NCBI GenBank assembly: GCA_023150215.1
Contig: JAKLLJ010000033.1
Coordinates: 1 to 17,176, forward strand
Source of the DNA: Thauera sp.
GTDB lineage: Bacteria; Pseudomonadota; Gammaproteobacteria; Burkholderiales; Rhodocyclaceae
Direction of reading: 5' to 3'
Length of the DNA: 17,176 bases
The notes beneath the pieces are model-generated. The model worked only from the letters and a program-made list of their open reading frames with translations. It ran no database searches and was not told the origin of the DNA. Numbering within the stretch: the stretch's first letter is position 1; every line of letters begins with the position of its first letter. This document shows positions 7,172 to 14,868 of this stretch, in pieces. A program made the translations under genes and the position numbers.

Positions 7172-10100
7172 TGCCCACCCCCTGCACAACGATGATCCGC
7201 GCAACAGCCTCCCTCAGCCGCAACAGGGATCGCGCCGTGGGCCTTGCCCTGGGCATCGCTCGGGTCCTCTTCGCGGCCGTGCTGCTCGCGGGTGGGCCGG
7301 TGCATGCCGCTACGCCATCGAGCGCCATTCCGGGCAGTTCCTCGTCACTGCCGTCGACGCCCGCGCCGGGCAGCGGCTCCGTCCTCGACGGCGCAATCGG
7401 GGGCAGCACCGACACGCCGTTCTGTGCCGCACCATCGGGCGATCCCTGCGACGCGTCGGGCCCCGCGAGCATCGGCACCGGCACCGGCACGAGCATCGAC
7501 CTTGGGGCGGGCAACCCGATCCACCTCGCGAGTGGCAACAAGTACCGCCGCGAGATCGACCTGCCCGCGCTGCCCGGCGTGTCCGGGCTGGAGATCGTTC
7601 GTCACTACAACAGCACCCTCGCAGGGCCCGATCACCCCCTTGGAATCCTCGGGCGCGGCTGGCGGCTTTCGTACGAGACCGAGCTGGCGGTCTTCGAGCG
7701 CGCGATCCACATCCTGCAGGCCGACGGCTCACGGGTCTTCTTTGCGCACAACGGCACCAACACGCTCCTTGCAAGCGATCCCGCCCACGGCCGCCTCAAG
7801 CTGATCGACGCGCCCGAGCGCCCCCGCGCGTTCCATTGGGAGTGGCCCGACGGGCGTCGCCTCGACTTCGATGCACGCGGTCGCCTGACGCAGATTCTCC
7901 TGCCCGACGGCCACTTCGTCAGCCTCGCACGGGCACCCGACGGCACCCTGCTGCGGGTGACCGATCCGCAGGGACGCAGCCTCGTCTTCGAGTACGCACA
8001 AGGGACGACGAGCGGTTTTCACGGCGTGGTGGCGATCGTCAGCCCGCTCGGGCGCTTCACCCTCGCGCATCAGAACGAACGCGACAAGCCTGGCTTCGCC
8101 AACCTGCTTGCGTTGACCGACCCCACCGGCGCCACGCGCCGCTACCACTATGGCGCAGACGAGGGAGAGGCCGCACCAAACCTGCCACATCACCTGACCG
8201 GGATCAGCGTGGAGGACGGGGGCAAGGCGCTGCGCATCGCGAGCTATGGCTATGACGCGCGCGGGCGAGCAACCCTGAGCGTGCGCGGCCGGCCCCGTGC
8301 GACCGACGCCGACGGCCGCATCCTGCCGGGCACCGGCATCGAACAGATCGACGTCGAGTACCCCGCAGCAGGCGTGACGGTGCTCACCAACAGCCTGGGG
8401 CAGCGCACGCGCTATCGGCACACGGTGATCAACGCCAGCTTCCGGCTGCTCGAGGCGATCGGTCCCGGATGCGCGCGCTGCGGGCCGACCAACCGGCGCT
8501 ACGCCTACGACAAGCTCGGTCGGCTCATCGAAGAGCTCGAACTCGACGCCGCGGGCATGCCGATCGTCGCCACACGCTTCGAACATGACCACCTCGGGCG
8601 GACCCGCCAGCGCAGCGCACATTCATCACGCGGCGGCGGCGAATTCGAGTCGCGGCTGATCGCGCGCTACGAGTACGAAGGCGATGATCCGCGCCCGGCG
8701 CTGATCGCTCGCCCCAGCGTGGTGCCCGGGCGCGAGCACCGGCTTCGCATCCGCTACAACGAACACGGACAGCCCCTGCAGATCACCGAATCCGGCTTCA
8801 GTGCGCTGGACGGGTCGGGCGATCCGGTCTCCCCGCCCACGGCCGCCCGCGCGCTCGAGCGCACCACCACCTACACCTACTCCCGCATCAACGGCCGCAG
8901 CCTGCTCGCCGAGATCGACGGCCCCTTGGCCAACGGTCCCGCCAACGCCCCCCATGATTCAGACCTCACACGCTATGCGCGGGACGCCGGTAGTGGCCGG
9001 GTCGAGGCGGTCACTCACCCGATGGGGCTCACCGAGACCTTCGAATACGACCCGAACGGGCGGATCAGCCACCACCGGGCCATCGACGGCCGCTCGACCC
9101 GCATCCGCCACCTGCGATCAGGCCGGGTTACCGAAATCGATCGCGACGGCGCCGTGACCCGTCATCACGTCGACGCCACCGGCGCGCTGACGCGCATCGA
9201 GGACGCGAATGGCCAGCAGCTCGACTTTGTCCGCGACCCCGCCGGACGACTCGAGCGCGTGCGCGATGCCGCAGACAACCGCATCGTGCTGACACGAAGC
9301 ACCGAGGGCCTGCCTGAAACGGCAAGCTTGCTTGCGCCCGATCACGGCCGCCCGGCAGAGCGGGCGCTGCATCAAACATCCGCCCCCGACGAGGACCACG
9401 CGCCGAATCGCGATGCCGTCCTCGCGGGCCTTCACGGACTCATCGCGTCGACGCAGCGAGCAGCCAACCCCGCACGTCCGGATCCGCTCCCCGACCCCTA
9501 CGCCATCCTGCGCAATTTCATCGCGCTGACCGCCCCCGGCACCCCCGCCCCCAAGGCCGTGGCCGAGGCAAAGGACAGCCAGGGACGCACGACCACCTAC
9601 CATCGCAACGATTTCGGCTGGCTCGAGCAGGTGAACAGTCCGGTGAGCGGTCGAACGAGCTACCAGTACGACGCGTCCGGCCGGATCGTGGCCCGCCTGC
9701 TAAACGACGGCAGCCGCTCGACTTACCAGCGCGATGCGGCCGGTCGCGTCGTCGCCCTGCGGTCGCACGATGCAAGCGGCCAGGCGGACGAGGATGCCCG
9801 AATTGCCTGGGGACCCGCTAACAAGCCGTCCCGGATTCGCTACCTCGCCGGCGAAGAGCATTTCCACTACGACGCCGCGGCCCGGCTGAGCGAACACACG
9901 CAAATCGTCGACGGGCACCGGCAGAGCATGCGCTACCGCTACGACCGCAGCGGACGAATGCTCGCGCGCACGCTGCCTGGCGGACAGGTGCTCGACTATC
10001 GCTATCACGCCCCCGGGCACGCAAAGCCAGGCCTGCTCGCGTCGATCTGGCTCCGAGGCGCGCTGGCAGTCACGAGCCGGCCGGTCATCCAGGACCTCAA

Positions 10101-12030
10101 CGACGCGCGTGAGGGTGTGCGCCAGCGCGGCTTCAGCCACGGCAACGGGCTGAAGCACCAGCACGACCGGGATGCGGCGGGCCGCAGCATCCAGGCCGGC
10201 AATCCCCAGGTCGGGCAGACCCAGTTGCGCTACCTGCCCCTGCCGCCTTCCGCGGGTGGCCCGACCGACCACCGCATCGAGGTGCGCACCGAGCACCCGG
10301 TCCTGCTCAATCAACGCGCCCGCGCCGAGGCTGCGCTGAACGCCTACAGCCGGATGCGGGCACTCGCTTTCGCGCGTCGCGCAACACCTTCCAGCACCAG
10401 TGTCGCGCCACTGCCGATCTACGGCATCCGCCAAGATCTGTGGAACATCGGCTTCGATGCCCTCGGACGCCAGACCCGCCTGGGACCGGCACGCTTCGAA
10501 TACGACAGCCTCAGCCGCCTGGTCGCGGTCAAGCAATACACCGCCTCGGGCGATGAGACGGTGGCGACGTATCGCTACAACCTCTTCGGCCAGCGTATCG
10601 CCAAGACCCTGACCCAGTCCGATGGGCGCAGCACGCGAACCACGCATTACTTCTACGACGGCGGCCAACTCGTCGCCGAATCCGACGCCGCGGGCCACTT
10701 GCAGGGGCAGTATCTATGGCTCAATGACAAGCCCATCGGCATGCTCAGGAATGAGCACCTGTACGCCGTCCATACCGATCACCGCAATGCCCCGCTTGCA
10801 GTGACCGATGAGGCCAGGCGCGTGGTCTGGCAGGCGCAGGTCGCCGATTTCCTGCGCGCCACCCCGGTCCAGGGCAAGCCCCTGGGCCTGATCGACTTCA
10901 ACCTGCGCGGCTCGAACCAGTACTTCGACATCGAGACCGGGCTGCATTACAACACCCACCGCTACTACGATCCGATCGTCGCCAGCTACCTGACGCCCGA
11001 CCCGCTCGGCCTGGCAGCAGGCCCGGATCTTTACGCATTCGCACTCGATCAGCCACATCGGTTCTCCGATCCGCTCGGATTGGCGCCCGTGCCGGCCCAG
11101 GCTGTCGGCGACTGGCCGATGGCGAAACGGCTCGAATACAGCCTCGATCACGCCGCCACCCAGTTCTCCGGCGAGCTGGGCGATGCCTTACGCGAGCTGG
11201 CCAGCCCCGAGGCGCTCGCCACCACGGCGACGATCTTCGGCATCTGGGGTGCCGCACAGTTCACCCCATACGGCTGGGCAGCAGACCTCGCGCTCACCGG
11301 AATCGGCTATCTGTTCCTGGGCACTGCGGTGTGGGACGTCATCAAGGGCGTCCATGGGACCCTCGAGCTGCTACTGGGGGCGCGTTGTGAAAGCGATCTC
11401 AAGGCTGCGGGTGACGCCTTCGCCACCGCGCTCGCCACCGCAACCGCAAACCTCGGCGCCGCAGGCACCGCAGCAGGCACCCCGAAGATCGCCCGGCTGC
11501 TGAGACGCATCTTCAAGGACGGCGCTCCGGATGCGAGCAAGAACAGCGCCGTGGCTGCCATCAGCGAAAAGTGGTTCGGCACCTTCACCCCCGGACGGAC
11601 GCGAAGCGGCGCAGAAGAAAACGCCGAATACCTGGCCAGGCGCGGCCCCGACGCATATGCTCCCTGGCTGGCCACCAAGCCGGTAAAGGATACGTGGTTG
11701 AATCCGGGGGAGAAGATTTATATGGTAAATGGCCAGAACGCAAACCCGGGCGGCTGGGCGACAAACAAAACCTACGCCAGCCTAGAGGAAGCGCGGAAGG
11801 ATCTCTCTTTGCTCAAGATTTTTACTGAATCCAAAGAAACACTCGTGATTCAAGAGTACACAGTGAAAGCCCCTATTCCGGTACGTGAAGGCCATGCGGG
11901 CCCTATGACATCAAGGACTGACACCTCTGAATCGTATCCAGGAGGAGGCCTACAGTGGGAACTTCTTCTCGATAGAAACCTGAACTGGATTGACTTCTTG
12001 AACAAAAATTCGGAGGCTATTATATTGTGA
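7153..12030 (+). CDS. Rhs/YD-repeat polymorphic toxin with Sec signal peptide
   Basis: Encodes 1625 residues. The start ATG 7153 has GGAG eight bases upstream and overlaps the previous stop; ATG 7171 (TGATG overlap) and 7192 are alternatives. Residues 1-52 form a signal peptide (basic N-region, hydrophobic core, cleavage after VHA). A DUF6531-like segment (NPIHLASGNKY near 121) follows, then many YD repeats (such as YDxxGR and FEYD), and the Rhs core (YDPIVASYLTPDPLGL near 1280) ending DPLGL at 1306-1310, where family members self-cleave. The variable C-terminus has a hydrophobic stretch (about 1358-1397) and a terminal toxin domain from about 1475. The tip reads WLNPGEKIYMV...EYTVKAPIPV..G.AGP...GGGLQW, loosely like NAD-targeting TNT/ART-fold toxins (low confidence). 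No PAAR or VgrG domain is seen. The last ~115 codons are AT-rich. Confidence 0.92.
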   Translation: MHFRALMPTPCTTMIRATASLSRNRDRAVGLALGIARVLFAAVLLAGGPVHAATPSSAIPGSSSSLPSTPAPGSGSVLDGAIGGSTDTPFCAAPSGDPCDASGPASIGTGTGTSIDLGAGNPIHLASGNKYRREIDLPALPGVSGLEIVRHYNSTLAGPDHPLGILGRGWRLSYETELAVFERAIHILQADGSRVFFAHNGTNTLLASDPAHGRLKLIDAPERPRAFHWEWPDGRRLDFDARGRLTQILLPDGHFVSLARAPDGTLLRVTDPQGRSLVFEYAQGTTSGFHGVVAIVSPLGRFTLAHQNERDKPGFANLLALTDPTGATRRYHYGADEGEAAPNLPHHLTGISVEDGGKALRIASYGYDARGRATLSVRGRPRATDADGRILPGTGIEQIDVEYPAAGVTVLTNSLGQRTRYRHTVINASFRLLEAIGPGCARCGPTNRRYAYDKLGRLIEELELDAAGMPIVATRFEHDHLGRTRQRSAHSSRGGGEFESRLIARYEYEGDDPRPALIARPSVVPGREHRLRIRYNEHGQPLQITESGFSALDGSGDPVSPPTAARALERTTTYTYSRINGRSLLAEIDGPLANGPANAPHDSDLTRYARDAGSGRVEAVTHPMGLTETFEYDPNGRISHHRAIDGRSTRIRHLRSGRVTEIDRDGAVTRHHVDATGALTRIEDANGQQLDFVRDPAGRLERVRDAADNRIVLTRSTEGLPETASLLAPDHGRPAERALHQTSAPDEDHAPNRDAVLAGLHGLIASTQRAANPARPDPLPDPYAILRNFIALTAPGTPAPKAVAEAKDSQGRTTTYHRNDFGWLEQVNSPVSGRTSYQYDASGRIVARLLNDGSRSTYQRDAAGRVVALRSHDASGQADEDARIAWGPANKPSRIRYLAGEEHFHYDAAARLSEHTQIVDGHRQSMRYRYDRSGRMLARTLPGGQVLDYRYHAPGHAKPGLLASIWLRGALAVTSRPVIQDLNDAREGVRQRGFSHGNGLKHQHDRDAAGRSIQAGNPQVGQTQLRYLPLPPSAGGPTDHRIEVRTEHPVLLNQRARAEAALNAYSRMRALAFARRATPSSTSVAPLPIYGIRQDLWNIGFDALGRQTRLGPARFEYDSLSRLVAVKQYTASGDETVATYRYNLFGQRIAKTLTQSDGRSTRTTHYFYDGGQLVAESDAAGHLQGQYLWLNDKPIGMLRNEHLYAVHTDHRNAPLAVTDEARRVVWQAQVADFLRATPVQGKPLGLIDFNLRGSNQYFDIETGLHYNTHRYYDPIVASYLTPDPLGLAAGPDLYAFALDQPHRFSDPLGLAPVPAQAVGDWPMAKRLEYSLDHAATQFSGELGDALRELASPEALATTATIFGIWGAAQFTPYGWAADLALTGIGYLFLGTAVWDVIKGVHGTLELLLGARCESDLKAAGDAFATALATATANLGAAGTAAGTPKIARLLRRIFKDGAPDASKNSAVAAISEKWFGTFTPGRTRSGAEENAEYLARRGPDAYAPWLATKPVKDTWLNPGEKIYMVNGQNANPGGWATNKTYASLEEARKDLSLLKIFTESKETLVIQEYTVKAPIPVREGHAGPMTSRTDTSESYPGGGLQWELLLDRNLNWIDFLNKNSEAIIL

Positions 12031-12644
12031 CCAGATTCCAAGATCTTAAAATAATCACAAGCGACAACCTGTGCATTGACTACAACTTTAATAACCCCGC
12101 GCATCCTTACGATATTTTTAAAGAAAGAACGCTTCAAGGATTAACTTGGCGCGACCCAGCCTCACATATCACGGGACTATCATGGTCAGAGAACGGCATT
12201 AAAAGAAAAGCTTTTTTCCCATCAATTCAATCCTTAACCCTAGACCCAGCTAGCGACTTAATTTTAATTGGACTGCATTTCAGCAACACACTCTACCCTC
12301 ACCCTAACAATGGCGTCGCAATCAACCCCAGCGGATCGATAGACCATCAGATTAGGACTCCGAGAGTTGTGAGAAAAGGAATTTACACGCCAGGAAAAGG
12401 TTGGATTGAAAGCACTAATAAAATTAACGAAGAAATTTTTTTTAAAGAAAAAAGCGAGACATGGATTCCTGTAGAAATACCTGACGAAGGCCTTATTTTT
12501 CAGGTAGAAGGAATACACCAAATCGAGACATGGGAAGGACGGACACGCATCCACCTCATTTTCGGATACGAATGGTGTGAAATACGTTATTACGACCCGT
12601 TGAATCGAAAATGGCTAGAGCGAGCGGGAATTTATCGACAATAG
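12027..12644 (+). CDS. Putative immunity protein for the Rhs toxin tip
   Basis: Encodes 205 residues. The start is GTG 12027, overlapping the Rhs stop as GTGA and preceded by CGGAGG ten bases upstream inside the toxin codons, so translation is coupled to the toxin. No signal peptide or membrane helix is seen, so a cytosolic protein is expected. I do not recognise the family. The C-terminal part (GRTRIHLIFGYEWCEIRYYDPLNR and on) looks like a beta-rich domain with several aromatic residues. Composition is strikingly AT-rich, with A/T third positions and poly-A/T runs (for example 12430-12455), matching the toxin tip and unlike neighbours. Position directly after a variable Rhs C-terminus is the standard location of the cognate immunity gene, which would neutralise the toxin. 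Function is inferred from position only. Confidence 0.75.
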   Translation: MTRFQDLKIITSDNLCIDYNFNNPAHPYDIFKERTLQGLTWRDPASHITGLSWSENGIKRKAFFPSIQSLTLDPASDLILIGLHFSNTLYPHPNNGVAINPSGSIDHQIRTPRVVRKGIYTPGKGWIESTNKINEEIFFKEKSETWIPVEIPDEGLIFQVEGIHQIETWEGRTRIHLIFGYEWCEIRYYDPLNRKWLERAGIYRQ

Positions 12645-12963
12645 AGGAAGAAACTCGCTCGAGTAGCATGAGTACAGTAGCGAGATGCGTTTCGGGAGCT
12701 TTCGCATCAATTACATTCATGCGTCGCAGGTCTCAATCCGGCTCGACGCGCAATCGTGGTCGATCGCGAAGACTATGGCGAGAACCTGTTTCGCTTGTGG
12801 TAAGCATCGCTTAGCTAATGTTCACAGTCGCCGGTCCACAGCGGCACAAGAAGAGCATGTCGTCGAAGACCAGCGAGCGACCGGCACCCCGTCAGACGGT
12901 CCACGATGCTGCTGCCCCGTGCGCCCGCAATGCGCTACACCGCAAAATTTTCAAAGCCCCCAC
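12645..12963. other. Spacer between immunity gene and convergent transporter gene
   Basis: These 319 bases have mixed composition: AT-richer on the left, returning to high GC on the right. They hold the possible gene remnant at 12681-12803. No convincing intrinsic terminator for either converging transcript, REP element, or RNA gene was found. The AAAATTTT at 12943-12952 region is the only A/T run. Confidence 0.4.
12681..12803 (+). pseudogene. Possible 3' remnant of a displaced gene
   Basis: After a stop at 12678-12680, one frame runs 40 codons to TAA (12801-12803) and reads like protein: RDAFRELSHQLHS, then LNPARRAIVVDREDYGENL, ending FRLW. It has no start codon or Shine-Dalgarno. Its composition lies between the AT-rich immunity gene and the GC-rich flank. 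Rhs loci often keep tails of older genes after the current immunity gene. I do not recognise the family; another frame is also open here, so this may be chance. Confidence 0.28.
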
Positions 12964-13902
12964 TCACGTCGCCTGCCGGCGCTGTGCCGCGCGCGTGCTG
13001 ACCAGGATGCCGCCGACGATCAGCGCGAAGGCGAGGCCGTGGTAGGGGCGCGGCCATTCGCCGATGACGGCGGCGGAGAACACCGCGGCGAACAAGGGGG
13101 TGAGGTTGTAGAAGATGGCCGCGGTGGCCGGACCGGCCTCGGCCACGGCCACGCCCCACGAGCGGTAGGCGATGATCGACGGCCCGACGGCGATGTAGAT
13201 GATGGCCGCGACCAGCCCCCACGACCATTGCGTCGGCCCGGACGGCAGGATGAGGTCGCCGGCGGCGCCTGCCGCCACGGCCCACAGCACGCCGAATACG
13301 CACTGGGCGACGAGGAATTCGGCCCAGTTCCACTTGGGCCGGGCATCGCCCGCCATGTGCGCGGGCGGGCGCGCGAGCATCCAGCTGTAGCCGGTCCAGC
13401 CGAGCATGGCGAGCAGCATGAGCAGGTCGCCCTCGACGAATTCGATGCGCGCGATCGCGGCCGGGTCGCCGCGCGACAGCACCAGCGCCACCCCGACCAG
13501 GGAGAGCAGCGCGCCGAAGACCTGCACCGGGCGCGGGATGACGCGGTAGAACACGGCGCCGATCAGCATCATCCACACCGGCGCGCTGGAGGCGATCAGG
13601 GTGACGTTGAGCGGCGTGCTGGTGCGCAGCGCCATGTATTGCAGCGCGTTGTAGGCCCCGACCCCGATCAGCCCGAGCACCGCGAGGTGCGCCCAGCGCG
13701 CGCGGATCTGCGCGCGCGCCGCCGGCGTGCCGAGCGCGCGCCAGCCGAACGGCAGCAGCAGCACGAAGGCGAGCATCCAGCGCACCGCGTTGAGCCACAG
13801 CGGGTCCATGCGTTCGATCGCCAGGCGACCGACGACGGCGTTACCGGCCCATAGCAGCGGAGGGAGGACGAGAAAGAAGACCAGCCTGGGGGTGAGATGC
13901 AT
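12964..13902 (-). CDS. EamA/DMT-superfamily transporter
   Basis: Encodes 312 residues, with about ten hydrophobic segments in two EamA repeats (roughly residues 7-136 and 150-302). Typical features include LLWAGNAVVGRLA near the start, LIGVGAYNALQYMAL, and in the second repeat PSIIAYRSWGVAVAEAGPATAAIFYNLTPLFAAVFSAAVIGE. These inner-membrane proteins usually export metabolites or amino acids, but substrate is not predictable. The start ATG 13902 follows an AGAGAGA-type Shine-Dalgarno. It lies 59 bases after the DUF364 gene on the same strand and may be the last gene of that operon, or may have its own promoter in the A/T-rich gap. The family call is firm; any link to amino-acid export or to the MoxR cluster is inference. 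Confidence 0.9.
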   Translation of the reverse strand: MHLTPRLVFFLVLPPLLWAGNAVVGRLAIERMDPLWLNAVRWMLAFVLLLPFGWRALGTPAARAQIRARWAHLAVLGLIGVGAYNALQYMALRTSTPLNVTLIASSAPVWMMLIGAVFYRVIPRPVQVFGALLSLVGVALVLSRGDPAAIARIEFVEGDLLMLLAMLGWTGYSWMLARPPAHMAGDARPKWNWAEFLVAQCVFGVLWAVAAGAAGDLILPSGPTQWSWGLVAAIIYIAVGPSIIAYRSWGVAVAEAGPATAAIFYNLTPLFAAVFSAAVIGEWPRPYHGLAFALIVGGILVSTRAAQRRQAT

Positions 13903-13961
13903 GGAGAAAATCTCTCTGTTGTCGTGTTTTTGTTTTCATGGCGAGCGGTGCGGCCCGACCG

Positions 13962-14804
13962 TCATCCGTTTTCGGGCACGCCGGGCCAGTCGGCGGCGGC
14001 GAGTGCGAACTTGTAGGCGAAGGCGCTCCACGACTCGCCGCGGCGCAGTGCATCGACGAAGCCTGCGCGATCGGTGATCCAGCTTCCGCCCACCACGCTG
14101 ACGCCGCGCGCGAACAGCGGGTCGGGCAGGCAGCCGGCGCTCGGCCCGATCAGCACGATGCGTCCGGCCCTGCGGCAGTGCGCGAGCATGTCGTCGACGG
14201 TGTGGTTGAGCAGGATGGTGCTGGTCGACAGCACCTTGTTGCAGCCTTCGAGCGCGCTGGCGTCGAGCGTGACCCGATAGCCGTCGTAGTGGCCCGCATA
14301 GTCGGGGTTGAGCTCGATCACCGTCAAGCGCGCGCCGGCGGCGGTGACCTGCTTGAGCAGGGGCGAGAACAGCCCGACCATGCCGACATGGTCGCCCGCC
14401 TGCGGGTCGATGCCACCGATCGAGTCGGTGGCACGCGGCGGCGCAAAGCCCATGCGCGTCATTACCGTGCGCGACAGCGCATTGCAGGCGGCGAAGCCGA
14501 GCGTGCGGCGCAGTTCCCTGTCCCCGCTGTCGGCCGCAGGTGCGACGAACTCGCGCGCAAGCTGCAGCGCATCCATGCCGACGATGGTCTGCGGGTCATC
14601 GGCGGCGGCGAGGCGGGTGAGCAGGCCGCCGAGCAGCACATACGAGATGCCGAGCGCGCCGTCGTCGAGCTCGAGCGCGCAGAACTCACCGTTCTTGGCG
14701 GCGGCCGCCTCGGCTGGCGGCAGGTGCAGCGCACGCACGCATGGAATGGGCTGGCCGGCGGTGACGCGTTCGAGTTGGGCGACGAGGTCGGAGGCAAAGG
14801 TCAT
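13962..14804 (-). CDS. DUF364 (PF04016) family protein, possible metal-binding
   Basis: Encodes 280 residues, normal for the family. An N-terminal half (about 1-110, containing ALGISYVLL and AACNALSR) corresponds to the enolase-like DUF4213 part. The C-terminal half shows the Rossmann-like DUF364 pattern: GDHVGMVGLFSPLL, RLTVIELNPDY, STSTILLNHTVDDMLAHCR, IVLIGPSAGCLPDPLFARGV, GGSW. Structural work on PF04016 proposed heavy-metal chelation, but no reaction is established. I chose ATG 14804 (MTFASDLV); an earlier in-frame start at 14897 would overlap the VWA gene and add an Arg/Pro-rich stretch. No clear Shine-Dalgarno is seen. It lies 64 bases after the VWA gene, same strand, so it is likely co-transcribed with the MoxR-VWA pair, supporting a shared metalloprotein role. 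Confidence 0.85.
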   Translation of the reverse strand: MTFASDLVAQLERVTAGQPIPCVRALHLPPAEAAAAKNGEFCALELDDGALGISYVLLGGLLTRLAAADDPQTIVGMDALQLAREFVAPAADSGDRELRRTLGFAACNALSRTVMTRMGFAPPRATDSIGGIDPQAGDHVGMVGLFSPLLKQVTAAGARLTVIELNPDYAGHYDGYRVTLDASALEGCNKVLSTSTILLNHTVDDMLAHCRRAGRIVLIGPSAGCLPDPLFARGVSVVGGSWITDRAGFVDALRRGESWSAFAYKFALAAADWPGVPENG

Positions 14805-14868
14805 GGGCGTCGGGCGCCGGCGGCGCGGTAGTGGTGAGTGTCGGTGGGGCGGGATGGCGGGGAGGCTA

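Noticed and set aside
6140..7204. 354-codon minus-strand frame opposite the dehydrogenase-TadE chimera
   Set aside because: Shadow frame of a gene with a strong ribosome site and recognisable motifs on the plus strand.
6470..12803. Rhs locus as an insertion with visible transposon ends
   Set aside because: No terminal inverted repeats, target duplication, tRNA gene or integrase were found at either boundary, and the other half of the dehydrogenase does not reappear.
12685..13854. 389-codon plus-strand frame across the spacer and EamA gene
   Set aside because: Most of it is antisense to a clear EamA transporter and shows the Arg/His/Gln/Glu shadow composition.
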